Of a stretch of 64,000 bases of DNA, positions 26,033 through 35,695 are shown piece by piece. Every line of letters starts with the position of its first letter. Within the stretch, counting starts at the first letter, position 1. A program made the position numbers and the translations under genes. The notes below the pieces were generated by a model, which was not told where the DNA came from, made no database searches, and saw only the letters and a list, made by a program, of their open reading frames with translations. Source of the DNA: Chlamydia crocodili (GTDB lineage: Bacteria > Chlamydiota > Chlamydiia > Chlamydiales > Chlamydiaceae); assembly GCF_018343815.1 (NCBI RefSeq), contig NZ_CP060791.1, positions 1 through 64,000 on the forward strand, read 5' to 3'.

Positions 26033-27346
26033 ATGATGTACACATGGTGGCTGTTTGCTGTTGTCTTCGCGTCTTCAATTTTAGGAGGCTGTTTTCCGAC
26101 AGCTTTGAGATCGTCAAAAACTCTCACCATTGCCATTCATGATGATCCCGTATCTTTCTCTCCAGAACAAGCAAAACGTGCCCTAGATCTTTCTATCTCA
26201 AAACTCATTTTTGAAGGACTCACAAGAGAAAATCCTTATAAAAGCGATCATGTAGAATTTGCTCTAGCAAGTCATTACACGGTGTCCGCTGACGAAAAAA
26301 CCTATACATTTTTCATAAAACATGATGCGTTATGGAGTAATGGGACCCCAATTAGATCTCAGGATATTGTTAGAGCTTGGGAACATGCAAAAACATTTTC
26401 TCCTCATCATCAAGCTTTTGAAGGAATTAATTTTAAAACTTGTTCACCATCCAGCATCACTTTAACCCTAGACACCCCAAATCCTAAGCTATTACAATTA
26501 CTGGCATTTCCAGCATTTTCTGTTTTCAATCCTGAAGATTTAAATGTATTTAGCGGACCTTTCCACTTAATAACTCATAATCCTGGTCACTGCCTATTGT
26601 TAGAAAAAAATCCTCACTATTATGATAGAGAAAAAGTCAGTATATCCTATGTTAGTCTACTAGTTATTCCAGATTTATATACTGGGGCACTTTTACTAAA
26701 TCGAGGCAAAATTCATTGGCTAGGACAACCTTGGCATCAAGGACTGACTAAAGAACTAAAAGACACTACACCCTACCATTATACTAGTTACCCTGTGGAG
26801 GGGGCTTTCTGGCTTATACTCAATACAAAAGATCCTGTTTTATCTCAAATCCACAACCGTTATAGATTAGCAGCAGCTATTAATAGAGAAGAAATTATCG
26901 ATTATGCTCTGCAAGGGAACCAAGAGCCAGCTTATACGCTATCAAGAAATACTGCTCCCTACTATCAATATAAAAAACAAAAACTCATTACCCCAACAGA
27001 AAAGCTAACCCTGACATATCCTTCAAACATTTTAAGATGCCAACGCATTGCAGAGATCCTTAAAGAACAGTGTAAATCCGTAGGTCTTGATCTATTTTTA
27101 GAGGGGCTAGAATATCATGTTTTCCTAAGCAAAAGACAAATGTGTGATTTTACAATCGCTACAGCAACAGGAGTGGCTTACCATCCCAATGCCGCACTCC
27201 TTCCTCAAGCAGAAAAGCTTATGAAAAATTTAGAAATCATTCCTATCTACCACATGAGCTACGATTATATAACACTATCTCCAATAGAAAAAATCCTTCA
27301 CAACGCCTCCGGAGCTGTTGATCTTAAATACGCATGTTTACCTTAA
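26033..27346 (+). CDS. oppA: Oligopeptide-binding lipoprotein OppA-like, shortened
   Basis: Substrate-binding protein of family 5, 437 residues, with lipoprotein signal (lipobox LGGC). Fold landmarks remain: LTIAIHDDP, LIFEGLTRENP, FFIKHDALWSNGTPI, SGPF and RLAAAINREEII. Compared with the two following paralogues (535 and 539 residues) it is about 100 shorter. The region after CDFTIATATGVAYHPN, where the others carry a LTKWxNxxYDxIL segment and a DQILAEELIEE helix, is missing, so the C-terminal lobe is reduced. It could bind a different ligand or be decaying. A hairpin follows at 27378, suggesting a separate transcript. Confidence 0.82.
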   Translation: MMYTWWLFAVVFASSILGGCFPTALRSSKTLTIAIHDDPVSFSPEQAKRALDLSISKLIFEGLTRENPYKSDHVEFALASHYTVSADEKTYTFFIKHDALWSNGTPIRSQDIVRAWEHAKTFSPHHQAFEGINFKTCSPSSITLTLDTPNPKLLQLLAFPAFSVFNPEDLNVFSGPFHLITHNPGHCLLLEKNPHYYDREKVSISYVSLLVIPDLYTGALLLNRGKIHWLGQPWHQGLTKELKDTTPYHYTSYPVEGAFWLILNTKDPVLSQIHNRYRLAAAINREEIIDYALQGNQEPAYTLSRNTAPYYQYKKQKLITPTEKLTLTYPSNILRCQRIAEILKEQCKSVGLDLFLEGLEYHVFLSKRQMCDFTIATATGVAYHPNAALLPQAEKLMKNLEIIPIYHMSYDYITLSPIEKILHNASGAVDLKYACLP

Positions 27347-27377
27347 AACTTCTTTACAGAATGAAGGAGAAATCAAA

Positions 27378-27418
27378 AATCTTGGTTTTAGAGATCCAAG
27401 ATTGGAAATTATTTTTTT
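27378..27418 (+). terminator. Probable terminator after the first oppA
   Basis: AATCTTGG (27378-27385) pairs perfectly with CCAAGATT (27396-27403) with a 10-base loop; a T7 run follows after eight bases (27412-27418). It lies 32 bases past the stop. The gap before the T-run weakens the call. Confidence 0.5.
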
Positions 27419-27465
27419 AATCAGTAATCTAACCCCAATCTACTATTCAATTTCGAGACAACCTC

Positions 27466-29073
27466 ATGACGAATAGATTCAGAAAATACTGTGCTATTTA
27501 TTTCCTATCTCTTGCTAGTGTGTTTCTAATTAGTTGTCATAAACAATCTCCTCAAGATATGGGGAAGTGCTTAAGAATCGGCATAGCATACGACCCCCTT
27601 TCATTGGATCCTAGATGTACCTACTTAAAAAAAGATATCTCATTAGCAAAAGCCCTTTATGAAGGTTTAGCTCGCGAACGTATTTCTAACGATCTTGTGA
27701 TCTTGGGAATAGCTAAAGATTACAAAGTGTCTCATGAAGGCACTGTGTATACATTTGATCTGAAAAACACAAAATGGAGTAATGGAGATCCTGTAACAGC
27801 TTACGATTTCGAAGAATCAATCAAACAAATTCATACAAAAAATCTCCCCATATCCTATCACAACCTTCTCTATATTATCAAAAACTCCAAAGCAATTATG
27901 GAAGAGCAGTTACCTATAGAACAACTAGGAATCAAAGCTCTAGATTCGAATAGATTAGAAATCACCTTAGAGCACCCCTCTCCAAATTTTATAGAGATTG
28001 TTTCTCACCCGTTATTTTTTCCTGTTCACACATCTCTTAGAGAGTATTATAAAAATCCAAAAATCAAGCCTATTTACATCTCTAATGGGCCTTTTGCATT
28101 GGATGATTTTCAGCCACAAAAACATCTGACTATGCGAAAAAATACCTACTATTATGATGTTGATAAGGTAAAAATCGATACTCTTATCTTCAAAGTCATG
28201 TCCGACGTACATACAGCAGCCAAATTCTTCAGGAATAATCTTATTGATATTCTCGGAAATCCTTGGGTATCTAAAATCCCTCAAGAGATATTAAATAATA
28301 CTCCTACAAAGATAAAACACGTATATCCCGTATGTTCAACTTCTATACTTATCTATAATCTAGAAATGCCTCTTCTACAAAATAAAGCCTTAAGAAAAGC
28401 TCTTGCCTATGCTATTGATAAAGAATCTCTTATTCCTCTACTCAATTCAGCAAGAATCGCCAATTCCTTTGTGCCACCAGAACTATCTGAAATTCATAAT
28501 CAAGACGTCCTTGGAAAAGAGCAACGAGAAAAAAAAGCCCAGGAATACTTCAAAGAAGCAAAAACCACTCTATCAGAAAAAGAACTCTCCGAACTCTCTC
28601 TTATTTATCCTCAAGAATCCGGAGTTTTTTCTCTTGTAGTTCAAGAACTTCAACAACAATTCAAAAATGTTCTTGGTATTCATATACCCATTCAAGGCAT
28701 CGAATACTTCTGTTTCTTAGAAAAAAGAAGTAAAGGCGATTTTTATTTATCCGTGGGAGGATGGATTGCAGAATACCTCAATGCTAGAAATTTCCTTACA
28801 ATACTTGGAAATCCAGAAAACAAAGAAACAAGTCATCAATTAGGGAAATGGAATAATAAACAATTTGATGAAATCTTAGGGAAATACCATACCCAAGCAT
28901 TCACAAGAGAAGATCAAATATTAGCTGAAGAACTTATTGAAGAAGATATTCCCATATTTCCCTTATACCACTTTAACTATATCTATATCACACAACCCCA
29001 AGTAAACAATCTCTATGCTTCTCCTTTAGGACATGTGGACCTTAAAGAAGTAGAGCTTCTCCCCACGATGTAA
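27466..29073 (+). CDS. oppA: Oligopeptide-binding lipoprotein OppA, second copy
   Basis: Full-length (535 residues) family 5 solute-binding lipoprotein with lipobox LISC. Landmarks are LSLDPRCTYLKKDI, LYEGLARER, the WSNGDPVTAYDFEESI block typical of OppA/DppA, SNGPF, ALRKALAYAIDKESL and the C-terminal QILAEELIEEDIPIFPLYHF. It is close to the third copy and presumably captures host-derived peptides for the OppBCDF importer encoded downstream. Multiple oppA copies next to one transporter core suggest several peptide specificities. Confidence 0.92.
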   Translation: MTNRFRKYCAIYFLSLASVFLISCHKQSPQDMGKCLRIGIAYDPLSLDPRCTYLKKDISLAKALYEGLARERISNDLVILGIAKDYKVSHEGTVYTFDLKNTKWSNGDPVTAYDFEESIKQIHTKNLPISYHNLLYIIKNSKAIMEEQLPIEQLGIKALDSNRLEITLEHPSPNFIEIVSHPLFFPVHTSLREYYKNPKIKPIYISNGPFALDDFQPQKHLTMRKNTYYYDVDKVKIDTLIFKVMSDVHTAAKFFRNNLIDILGNPWVSKIPQEILNNTPTKIKHVYPVCSTSILIYNLEMPLLQNKALRKALAYAIDKESLIPLLNSARIANSFVPPELSEIHNQDVLGKEQREKKAQEYFKEAKTTLSEKELSELSLIYPQESGVFSLVVQELQQQFKNVLGIHIPIQGIEYFCFLEKRSKGDFYLSVGGWIAEYLNARNFLTILGNPENKETSHQLGKWNNKQFDEILGKYHTQAFTREDQILAEELIEEDIPIFPLYHFNYIYITQPQVNNLYASPLGHVDLKEVELLPTM

Positions 29074-29227
29074 TTCAGATTCCATTAAAACATTTCTTAA
29101 AGATGAAAATGTGTACAAATCAAACATATAGCTTTAAAATGTCTAGTCAACCCATTGATTCAGCGACTCTAATTACATAATTGAGTAAAATAAAACCGGG
29201 ATCAAAAACCTCGAATAAGCACGCGAA

Positions 29228-30847
29228 ATGCTTCTTAACCATATGACAAGAAAACTGCATAAGCTTCTAAAACTTACTCTATCAGCTATCCTTTTTCTAG
29301 GAATTTTTCTATTATGCCCAAGCTGTCATACAAATATTTCTAAAAATCAAAATTCTTTAAAAATAGCAATTAGCCATGACCCTATGTCCCTAGATCCGAG
29401 AAGTGCTTGCTTAAGTAAAGATATTTCAATAGCTCAAGCACTTTATGAAGGTCTTGTAAGAGAACGTCCGGGAAATCCCGAACTTGCTCTAGCAAAATGC
29501 TACACAATATCTGATGATCAGACCGTCTACACTTTTTATCTTAAAGACACCTTATGGAGCAATGGAGACCCCGTAACAGCTTACGACTTTGAAGAATCAA
29601 TCAAACAAATTCATAAACTTGAAGTCACCTTATCTTCTAATTTTCTTCCTCGGGTGATTAAAAATTCCCAAGCAGTAATAAGTAAAAAACTGCCTATTGA
29701 TACTTTAGGCATTCGAGCATTAGATAAATCAAAATTAGAAATCATCCTAGAAAAGCCTGTTCCCTACTTTTTAGAACTTCTTGCCTATCCTATTTTCTTT
29801 CCAGTACACAAATCCCTAAGAAATTTTTATTCTTCCGGAGGAATAAATCTTCCTAATATCTCTAATGGACCTTTTGTTATTGAAAATTACCAACCACAAA
29901 ATCAATTAATCATTAAAAAAAATCCGTTATATCATGATAAATGTTCCGTTCATCTTGATACCATTATATTTCAAATTGTTCCAGATACGCATACAGCAAT
30001 GCAGCTTCTACAAAAGAATCTTATTGATTGGGTAGGCTCTCCATGGAGTTCCCCTATTTCTAAAGAAGACCAATATCATATCCCAAAAGATAAGCTTCAT
30101 AATTACCCGGTACTTGGAACAACAGCACTAATATGCAATTTAAAAAATAGCCCTACAAATAATGTAGCGCTGAGAAAAGCCCTAGCTTATGCTATTGACA
30201 AAACGACTTTACTACAGTTTATTAGCCATGGGAAGGTTGCTGAGCATTTTTTACCTCCAGAATTATCAAAAATCTCTAAATGCTCTTATCTATCGCAAGA
30301 AGAACGTCAGGAATATGCTCGGGAATGTTTTAAAGAAGCTCAAAAAGAGCTATCTCAAAAATATATCTCAGAATTATCTATTATCTATCCTTTAGAGTCC
30401 GCCTGTTTAAATGCCGTTGTTCAAGAAATACAACAACAAATCAAAAATGTCTTAGGGATTCATATTACAATCCACGGCATGGAATATCATTGTTTCTTAG
30501 ATAAAAGACGGCGTGGAGATTTTACTCTAGCCACAGGAAGATGGGTAGCAGATTATCCAAGACCTACATCCTTTTTGGCAATCCTTGGAAACTTCAAAAG
30601 TGATGAACCTACAAAATCTCTAACAAAATGGGAAAACGAAAAATACAATCATATTCTCGATTCCCTTCTATCTCCAGGAGAAAATTCTCGAGATCAAATT
30701 TTAGCTGAAGAACTTATCGAAGATGAGCTCCCTATTATTCCTCTATACCATTTCGAATACACCTACGCAGCGAATCCTAAAATTCAAAATTCCTATACCT
30801 CATTATTGGGGCATATTGATTTGAAAGAAACAGAACTTTCAAAATAA
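29228..30847 (+). CDS. oppA: Oligopeptide-binding lipoprotein OppA, third copy
   Basis: Full-length (539 residues) paralogue with lipobox CPSC after a long hydrophobic signal (SAILFLGIFLLCPSC). It shares with the second copy the LSLDPR start, WSNGDPVTAYDFEESIKQIHK, SNGPF, ALRKALAYAIDKTTL and the DQILAEELIEDELPIIPLYHF end. It lies nearest to oppB, about 225 bases upstream. Start could be ATG 29228 or the in-frame ATG five codons later; neither has a strong Shine-Dalgarno. Confidence 0.92.
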   Translation: MLLNHMTRKLHKLLKLTLSAILFLGIFLLCPSCHTNISKNQNSLKIAISHDPMSLDPRSACLSKDISIAQALYEGLVRERPGNPELALAKCYTISDDQTVYTFYLKDTLWSNGDPVTAYDFEESIKQIHKLEVTLSSNFLPRVIKNSQAVISKKLPIDTLGIRALDKSKLEIILEKPVPYFLELLAYPIFFPVHKSLRNFYSSGGINLPNISNGPFVIENYQPQNQLIIKKNPLYHDKCSVHLDTIIFQIVPDTHTAMQLLQKNLIDWVGSPWSSPISKEDQYHIPKDKLHNYPVLGTTALICNLKNSPTNNVALRKALAYAIDKTTLLQFISHGKVAEHFLPPELSKISKCSYLSQEERQEYARECFKEAQKELSQKYISELSIIYPLESACLNAVVQEIQQQIKNVLGIHITIHGMEYHCFLDKRRRGDFTLATGRWVADYPRPTSFLAILGNFKSDEPTKSLTKWENEKYNHILDSLLSPGENSRDQILAEELIEDELPIIPLYHFEYTYAANPKIQNSYTSLLGHIDLKETELSK

Positions 30848-31073
30848 TATTCGCTTTTTCAAAGCTTCTAAAAACTTCTTAAGCCTTTCCCTAAGTCAAA
30901 CAAAATATTGACTTAAACTTGAAAAAAAATGTCTTAAAAGCGACTCTCCACACGAATCAATGAATTATTTTATATTGCAGCTACGATAAATCAGAGATAT
31001 AATATTTTGTTTTGGTCAAGATTCTAAATCAGGAATTCTTACCAACTTATCAAAGACTTTAAGGGTGTAGATA

Positions 31074-32045
31074 ATGTTCCGTTATATCAAGAAGCGCCTA
31101 GTATTTAACTTGCTTTCTTTATGGATCATCCTAACCTTAACTTTCCTTGTAATGAAAACTATTCCCGGTGATCCATTTAATGATGAAAGTAGCAATACTT
31201 TATCACAAGAAACTTTGCAGATTCTTAAGTCACGCTACGGATTAAATAAACCCCTGTACCAACAATACATTCATTATTTGAAATCTTTGGTAACTTTAGA
31301 TTTTGGAAATTCCCTTGTTTACAAAGATCGTAGTGTAACAAGCATTATCTCCACAGCATTTCCTGCATCAGCAATACTTGGACTTGAAAGCCTTATCCTT
31401 TCTATCTCTGGTGGAATCTCGTTAGGAACCTTAGCAGCATTGAGGAAGAAAAAACAAGGACGCTATATCTTATTTTCTTCTATTTTACAAATTTCCATTC
31501 CTGCATTTGTCCTAGCAACTATGCTACAATATATTTTTGCAGTGAAAATACCTATCTTCCCCATAGCTTGTTGGGGGAATTTTTCTCATACGATTTTGCC
31601 ATCTCTAGCTTTAGCAATCACACCTATGGCATTCATAACTCAACTAACTTTTTCTTCCGTATCCTCAGTCTTAAACAAAGACTACGTGTTACTTGCATAT
31701 GCTAAAGGGCTATCGCCAATAAAAGTTATACTTAAACATATTCTCCCCTACGCGGTATTCCCCACTATTTCCTATGCTGCATTTCTTGTAACTACCGTCA
31801 TGACCGGAACATTTGCTATAGAAAATATCTTCTGTATTCCAGGTTTAGGGAAATGGTTTGTCTGTAGTATTAAACAACGCGACTATCCAGTGACTCTAGG
31901 ACTATCCGTATTTTATGGGGCCTTCTTTATGTTAGCCTCACTACTATCAGATCTTATACAGGCAATGATAGATCCTCAGCTTCGCTACTCTTATAAAGAA
32001 TTTGAACAAGAAACAAACTTTTCTCAAGAAAGCGAACATCTCTAA
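31074..32045 (+). CDS. oppB: Oligopeptide ABC transporter permease OppB
   Basis: The 323-residue inner membrane permease has an N-terminal membrane segment ending in PGDPF, the periplasmic block LNKPLYQQYIHYLKSL...DFGNS typical of OppB/DppB, then five more membrane segments. The EAA-type coupling loop reads YVLLAYAKGLSPIKVILKHILP. Start ATG 31074 has AGGG upstream. First gene of oppB-oppC-oppD-oppF. Confidence 0.95.
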   Translation: MFRYIKKRLVFNLLSLWIILTLTFLVMKTIPGDPFNDESSNTLSQETLQILKSRYGLNKPLYQQYIHYLKSLVTLDFGNSLVYKDRSVTSIISTAFPASAILGLESLILSISGGISLGTLAALRKKKQGRYILFSSILQISIPAFVLATMLQYIFAVKIPIFPIACWGNFSHTILPSLALAITPMAFITQLTFSSVSSVLNKDYVLLAYAKGLSPIKVILKHILPYAVFPTISYAAFLVTTVMTGTFAIENIFCIPGLGKWFVCSIKQRDYPVTLGLSVFYGAFFMLASLLSDLIQAMIDPQLRYSYKEFEQETNFSQESEHL

Positions 32046-32116
32046 CGAAATTCATAAAACTTAGGTGACGAACAAACAAAATTAAAAGAAACAAATAAGG
32101 CGATTAAAAAAACTTC

Positions 32117-32971
32117 ATGGATATTTCTTTAAAATCTTCTCAACCTACTCTATGGCAACGTATGAAAGGAAATACCATGTTTATGGTAGGAATCTTGATA
32201 CTTGGGACTTTAATCCTATGCGCCATTCTTCTTCCGTGGATTTATCCTAATTATGAACACACGTCTTTAGAACATACTTTAGCTCAACCAGGGAAAATGT
32301 TTCCTTTTGGAACAGATTCTCTAGGACGTTGTATGTTGGCTAGAACTATTCAAGGTATTCGTCTATCGTTACTGATCGCTGTAACAGCAACCCTTATAGA
32401 TGTCTTGGTAGGGCTTCTTTGGTCTACGGTAGCCTTATCTTCCGGAAAAAAAATAGCCTTTCTAATGATGCGTATTACAGAAATCCTATTTTCAATTCCT
32501 AGAATTCCTGTAATCATTCTTCTTCTTGTTATCTTTGATCATGGGATTCTTCCCCTGATTCTTGCTATGACACTAACAGGATGGATACCGATAGCACGAA
32601 TTATCTATGGACAATTCTTATTATTAGAAAATAAAGAGTTTGTGCTTTCCGCAAAGACTATGAACGCGTCTACATTTCATATTCTGAGAAAGCATCTTTT
32701 ACCCAATACACTTACTCCGATTATCTCTACACTGATTTTCACTATTCCTGGAGCAATATACACAGAAGCTTTTATTAGCTTTTTAGGCTTAGGAATCCAA
32801 CCTCCACAAGCTAGCTTAGGGACATTAGTAAAAGAAGGTATTAACGCTATTGATTACTATCCTTGGCTATTTTTTATTCCATCATTTTTCATGATTACAC
32901 TCTCAATAAGCTTTAACCTGATTGGAGAAGGAGCAAAAGCTCTATTCATAGAGGAAAACTCTCATGCCTAA
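32117..32971 (+). CDS. oppC: Oligopeptide ABC transporter permease OppC
   Basis: The 284-residue permease has an N-terminal cytoplasmic segment, first membrane helix, the periplasmic block HPFGTDSLGR-like (FPFGTDSLGRCMLART), and the coupling loop FVLSAKTMNASTFHILRKHLLPN. Its 3' end overlaps oppD by eight bases. Pairs with OppB to form the channel. Confidence 0.95.
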   Translation: MDISLKSSQPTLWQRMKGNTMFMVGILILGTLILCAILLPWIYPNYEHTSLEHTLAQPGKMFPFGTDSLGRCMLARTIQGIRLSLLIAVTATLIDVLVGLLWSTVALSSGKKIAFLMMRITEILFSIPRIPVIILLLVIFDHGILPLILAMTLTGWIPIARIIYGQFLLLENKEFVLSAKTMNASTFHILRKHLLPNTLTPIISTLIFTIPGAIYTEAFISFLGLGIQPPQASLGTLVKEGINAIDYYPWLFFIPSFFMITLSISFNLIGEGAKALFIEENSHA

Positions 32972-33815
32972 TACGCTGCTCAATATACAAAACCTCACGA
33001 TAGCATCAAATAATCCACGTAGATTGCTGATAGACAATCTTAGTCTTACTATCAAAAAACAGCATAGTCTAGCTTTGGTAGGAGAGAATGGCTCAGGGAA
33101 AACAACAATTACTAAGGCAATTCTTGGTTTTCTTCCAGATAATTGTGAAATTGTAGAAGGCAACATCTTCTTTGAAGATCAGAATCTGAAAACAATGTCG
33201 TATAAAAATTTCCAAAAAATTCGAGGGAGGAAAATAGCTACAGTATTGCAAAATGCTATGGGATCCCTTACACCATCTATGCGTGTAGGAGCGCAAATTG
33301 TAGAAACCTTACGACAACATCATCCCATAACGAAAAAAGAAGCTTATTCAAAAGCTATAGAATTATTAGCAAGCGTACGCATACCTAATCCAGAACGTTG
33401 TTTTCATCTCTATCCTTTTGAATTAAGTGGCGGTATGCGTCAACGTACAGTAATCGCTATATCTTTAGCTAGCTCTCCAGAACTTATTCTTGCTGACGAA
33501 CCTACAACAGCCCTAGATTCTGTATCACAAGCCCAAGTATTGCGTATATTGCGTAAGGTTCATAAAGAGAATAATACAGCAATGCTGCTAGTCACCCATA
33601 ATCTAGCTCTAGTAACAGAACTTTGTGATGATATTGCGATTATTAAAGATGGCCAACTTATAGAAACTGGAAGTGTAAAAGAGATTTTTTCTTATCCAAA
33701 GCATTCTTATACGAAACGTCTTCTCAAAGCTGTATCGAAAATCCCTCTCACAGCCTCCTCTTCGCCTATTTTAAAAGCGAAGCTTGCAGCTTTAAGAAAT
33801 ACAGATACCCTATAG
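32964..33815 (+). CDS. oppD: Oligopeptide ABC transporter ATPase OppD
   Basis: The 283-residue ATPase has Walker A GENGSGKTT, Q-loop in TVLQNAMGSLTPSM, signature LSGGMRQRT, Walker B LILADEP and switch His in VTHNLAL. The usual C-terminal oligopeptide-transporter extension (with a Cys cluster for an iron-sulfur site in many DppD/OppD) is short here, and no Cys cluster is visible. Couples ATP use to peptide import with OppF. Confidence 0.93.
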   Translation: MPNTLLNIQNLTIASNNPRRLLIDNLSLTIKKQHSLALVGENGSGKTTITKAILGFLPDNCEIVEGNIFFEDQNLKTMSYKNFQKIRGRKIATVLQNAMGSLTPSMRVGAQIVETLRQHHPITKKEAYSKAIELLASVRIPNPERCFHLYPFELSGGMRQRTVIAISLASSPELILADEPTTALDSVSQAQVLRILRKVHKENNTAMLLVTHNLALVTELCDDIAIIKDGQLIETGSVKEIFSYPKHSYTKRLLKAVSKIPLTASSSPILKAKLAALRNTDTL

Positions 33816-33822
33816 ACAATTC

Positions 33823-34608
33823 ATGACTAATTTAGTAACTATAAATAATCTATCCATTGCGATTAGGAAACAGGTTATCCTTAATAGTATCAATCTCCAA
33901 TTAAAAAAAGGAGAGTGTCTGACAATTGTTGGCGCAAGTGGATCAGGAAAGTCTTCATTAGCTCTGGCTATTTTAGGATTAATACAACCCAATCAAGGTA
34001 CTATTACCTTTCATGTTGATCCTAAAACACCAAAAGCAAAAACAGTACAAATTGTCTGGCAAGATGTCCACTCAAGTTTAAATCCTACAATGAGTATTGA
34101 AGATCTGATTTTAGAGCCTCTGCATATCATAGGAACGCACTCTAAAGAAAAACAAAAAGAAAAAATCCAACGTGTTTTACAACTCGTTAATCTACCGCTA
34201 TCTATACTACGCTTAAAACCTCACAAACTCAGCGGGGGTCAAAAACAACGTGTGGCGATTGCGAAAGCTTTAGTATGTGAACCTGATCTCCTTATTTGTG
34301 ATGAACCAATATCTGCTTTAGACACTCTGAATCAATCACTCATATTAGAACTTTTCCAAACAATAAAGCAGCAATGTGAAAGTACGCTACTCTTCATCAC
34401 ACATGATATGTCAGCAGCTTACTATATTGCAGATACTATTGCTGTTATGGACAAAGGATCCCTTGTAGAATATGGTCCCAGAGATAAGATTTTCTTAAAT
34501 CCTAAACATAAAAAAACCCAAGAGCTTCTTGACGCCATTCCGATATTTTCTCTAGAAGATACCGAATGTAGTTCCTCTTATACATCTCAAGAAAAAGCAC
34601 TTGTTTAA
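33823..34608 (+). CDS. oppF: Oligopeptide ABC transporter ATPase OppF
   Basis: The 261-residue ATPase has Walker A GASGSGKSS, VWQDVHSSLNPTM (Q-loop and the SSLNP motif characteristic of the OppF/DppF class), signature LSGGQKQR, Walker B LLICDEP and switch His ITHDMS. It starts seven bases after oppD. Last gene of the opp operon. The following 286 bases hold no gene I can support; a TTGACA at about 34836 lacks a good -10. Confidence 0.93.
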   Translation: MTNLVTINNLSIAIRKQVILNSINLQLKKGECLTIVGASGSGKSSLALAILGLIQPNQGTITFHVDPKTPKAKTVQIVWQDVHSSLNPTMSIEDLILEPLHIIGTHSKEKQKEKIQRVLQLVNLPLSILRLKPHKLSGGQKQRVAIAKALVCEPDLLICDEPISALDTLNQSLILELFQTIKQQCESTLLFITHDMSAAYYIADTIAVMDKGSLVEYGPRDKIFLNPKHKKTQELLDAIPIFSLEDTECSSSYTSQEKALV

Positions 34609-34894
34609 ATTAAACAAAAAAAATTAGACAGGATCTGGATACCTAAAGTTCTTTGTAGTATGTGAGGAGTTATGTATACTGCAATGCATACTCATCTTAT
34701 GATTTGTCTTAAATTACATGATTGTGAAACAACAATTACAAAGATAAAATAGTCTTATATATTACCTAGAGAATTGCCCCTCAATAGCATGTAAAAATCG
34801 TTATCGAGCCCTTTAGGCGTTATGTGTAAATCATTGACAGGAAGAAGTTGAGCATGCTACGAATCAAACTAACATCCGTTGAAATGGAGCATCA

Positions 34895-35650
34895 TTGACG
34901 ATGGAAATTTCTCATATCTTGGAAGACCTCGCCTATGACGAAGGGACACTTCCCAGAGAAGCTATAGAAGCTGCTATCGTCAAACATACTCAAATTACTC
35001 CTTATCTACTTCAAATTCTTGAAGACGCCACGGAACGCGTACCAGAATTAATCAACGATGGCAGTTACCAAGGGCATCTCTACGCTATGTATTTGCTAGC
35101 ACAGTTTCGAGAAACCCGAGCTCTTCCATTAATCATTAAACTTTTTTCCTATACTGATGATACGCCCCACGCAATCGCTGGTGATGTTCTTACCGAAGAT
35201 CTTCCAAGAATTCTTGCTAGTGTATGTGACGATGAATCTTTGATTAAAGAGCTTATAGAAACTCCTGGGATAAATCCTTACGTAAAAGCTGCAGGAATAT
35301 CCAGTCTTGTACATCTCGTAGGCATAAAAAAGATCTCTAGAGATGCAACTATTCGTTATTTTGGAGAATTGCTAAACTATAGATTAGAAAAAAAACCTTC
35401 TTTTGCTTGGGATAGTCTTATAGCCGCTATATGTGCATTATATCCCCAGGAATTATTCTACCCAATTAGCAAAGCTTTTAATGCCGGTCTCGTAGATGTA
35501 ACTTTCATTAGCATGGAAGACGTAACGAATATCATAAATGAAGAAACTATTGAGTCCTGTATTCAAGAACTTCTATCCTCACCAGAACTCATTAACGACA
35601 CCCTAGAAGAAATGGAAAAATGGCTCGAAGATTTTCCTATAGAGCCTTAA
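34895..35650 (+). CDS. DUF1186 family protein (CT203-like)
   Basis: The 251-residue soluble protein begins with an acidic amphipathic segment ([23 protein letters not shown]) and continues with helical repeats such as [26 protein letters not shown] that look like HEAT-type pairs; this pattern fits DUF1186. No catalytic residues are evident. Start is ambiguous: TTG 34895 has GGAG five bases upstream, while ATG 34901 lies eleven bases from it. It sits between oppF and the dicarboxylate translocator, as in C. trachomatis. Function unknown. Confidence 0.78.
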   Translation: MTMEISHILEDLAYDEGTLPREAIEAAIVKHTQITPYLLQILEDATERVPELINDGSYQGHLYAMYLLAQFRETRALPLIIKLFSYTDDTPHAIAGDVLTEDLPRILASVCDDESLIKELIETPGINPYVKAAGISSLVHLVGIKKISRDATIRYFGELLNYRLEKKPSFAWDSLIAAICALYPQELFYPISKAFNAGLVDVTFISMEDVTNIINEETIESCIQELLSSPELINDTLEEMEKWLEDFPIEP

Positions 35651-35695
35651 CCCCCAAGGGATTTTCCAACAGACCATAACGCAAAGAGGTCCCAA

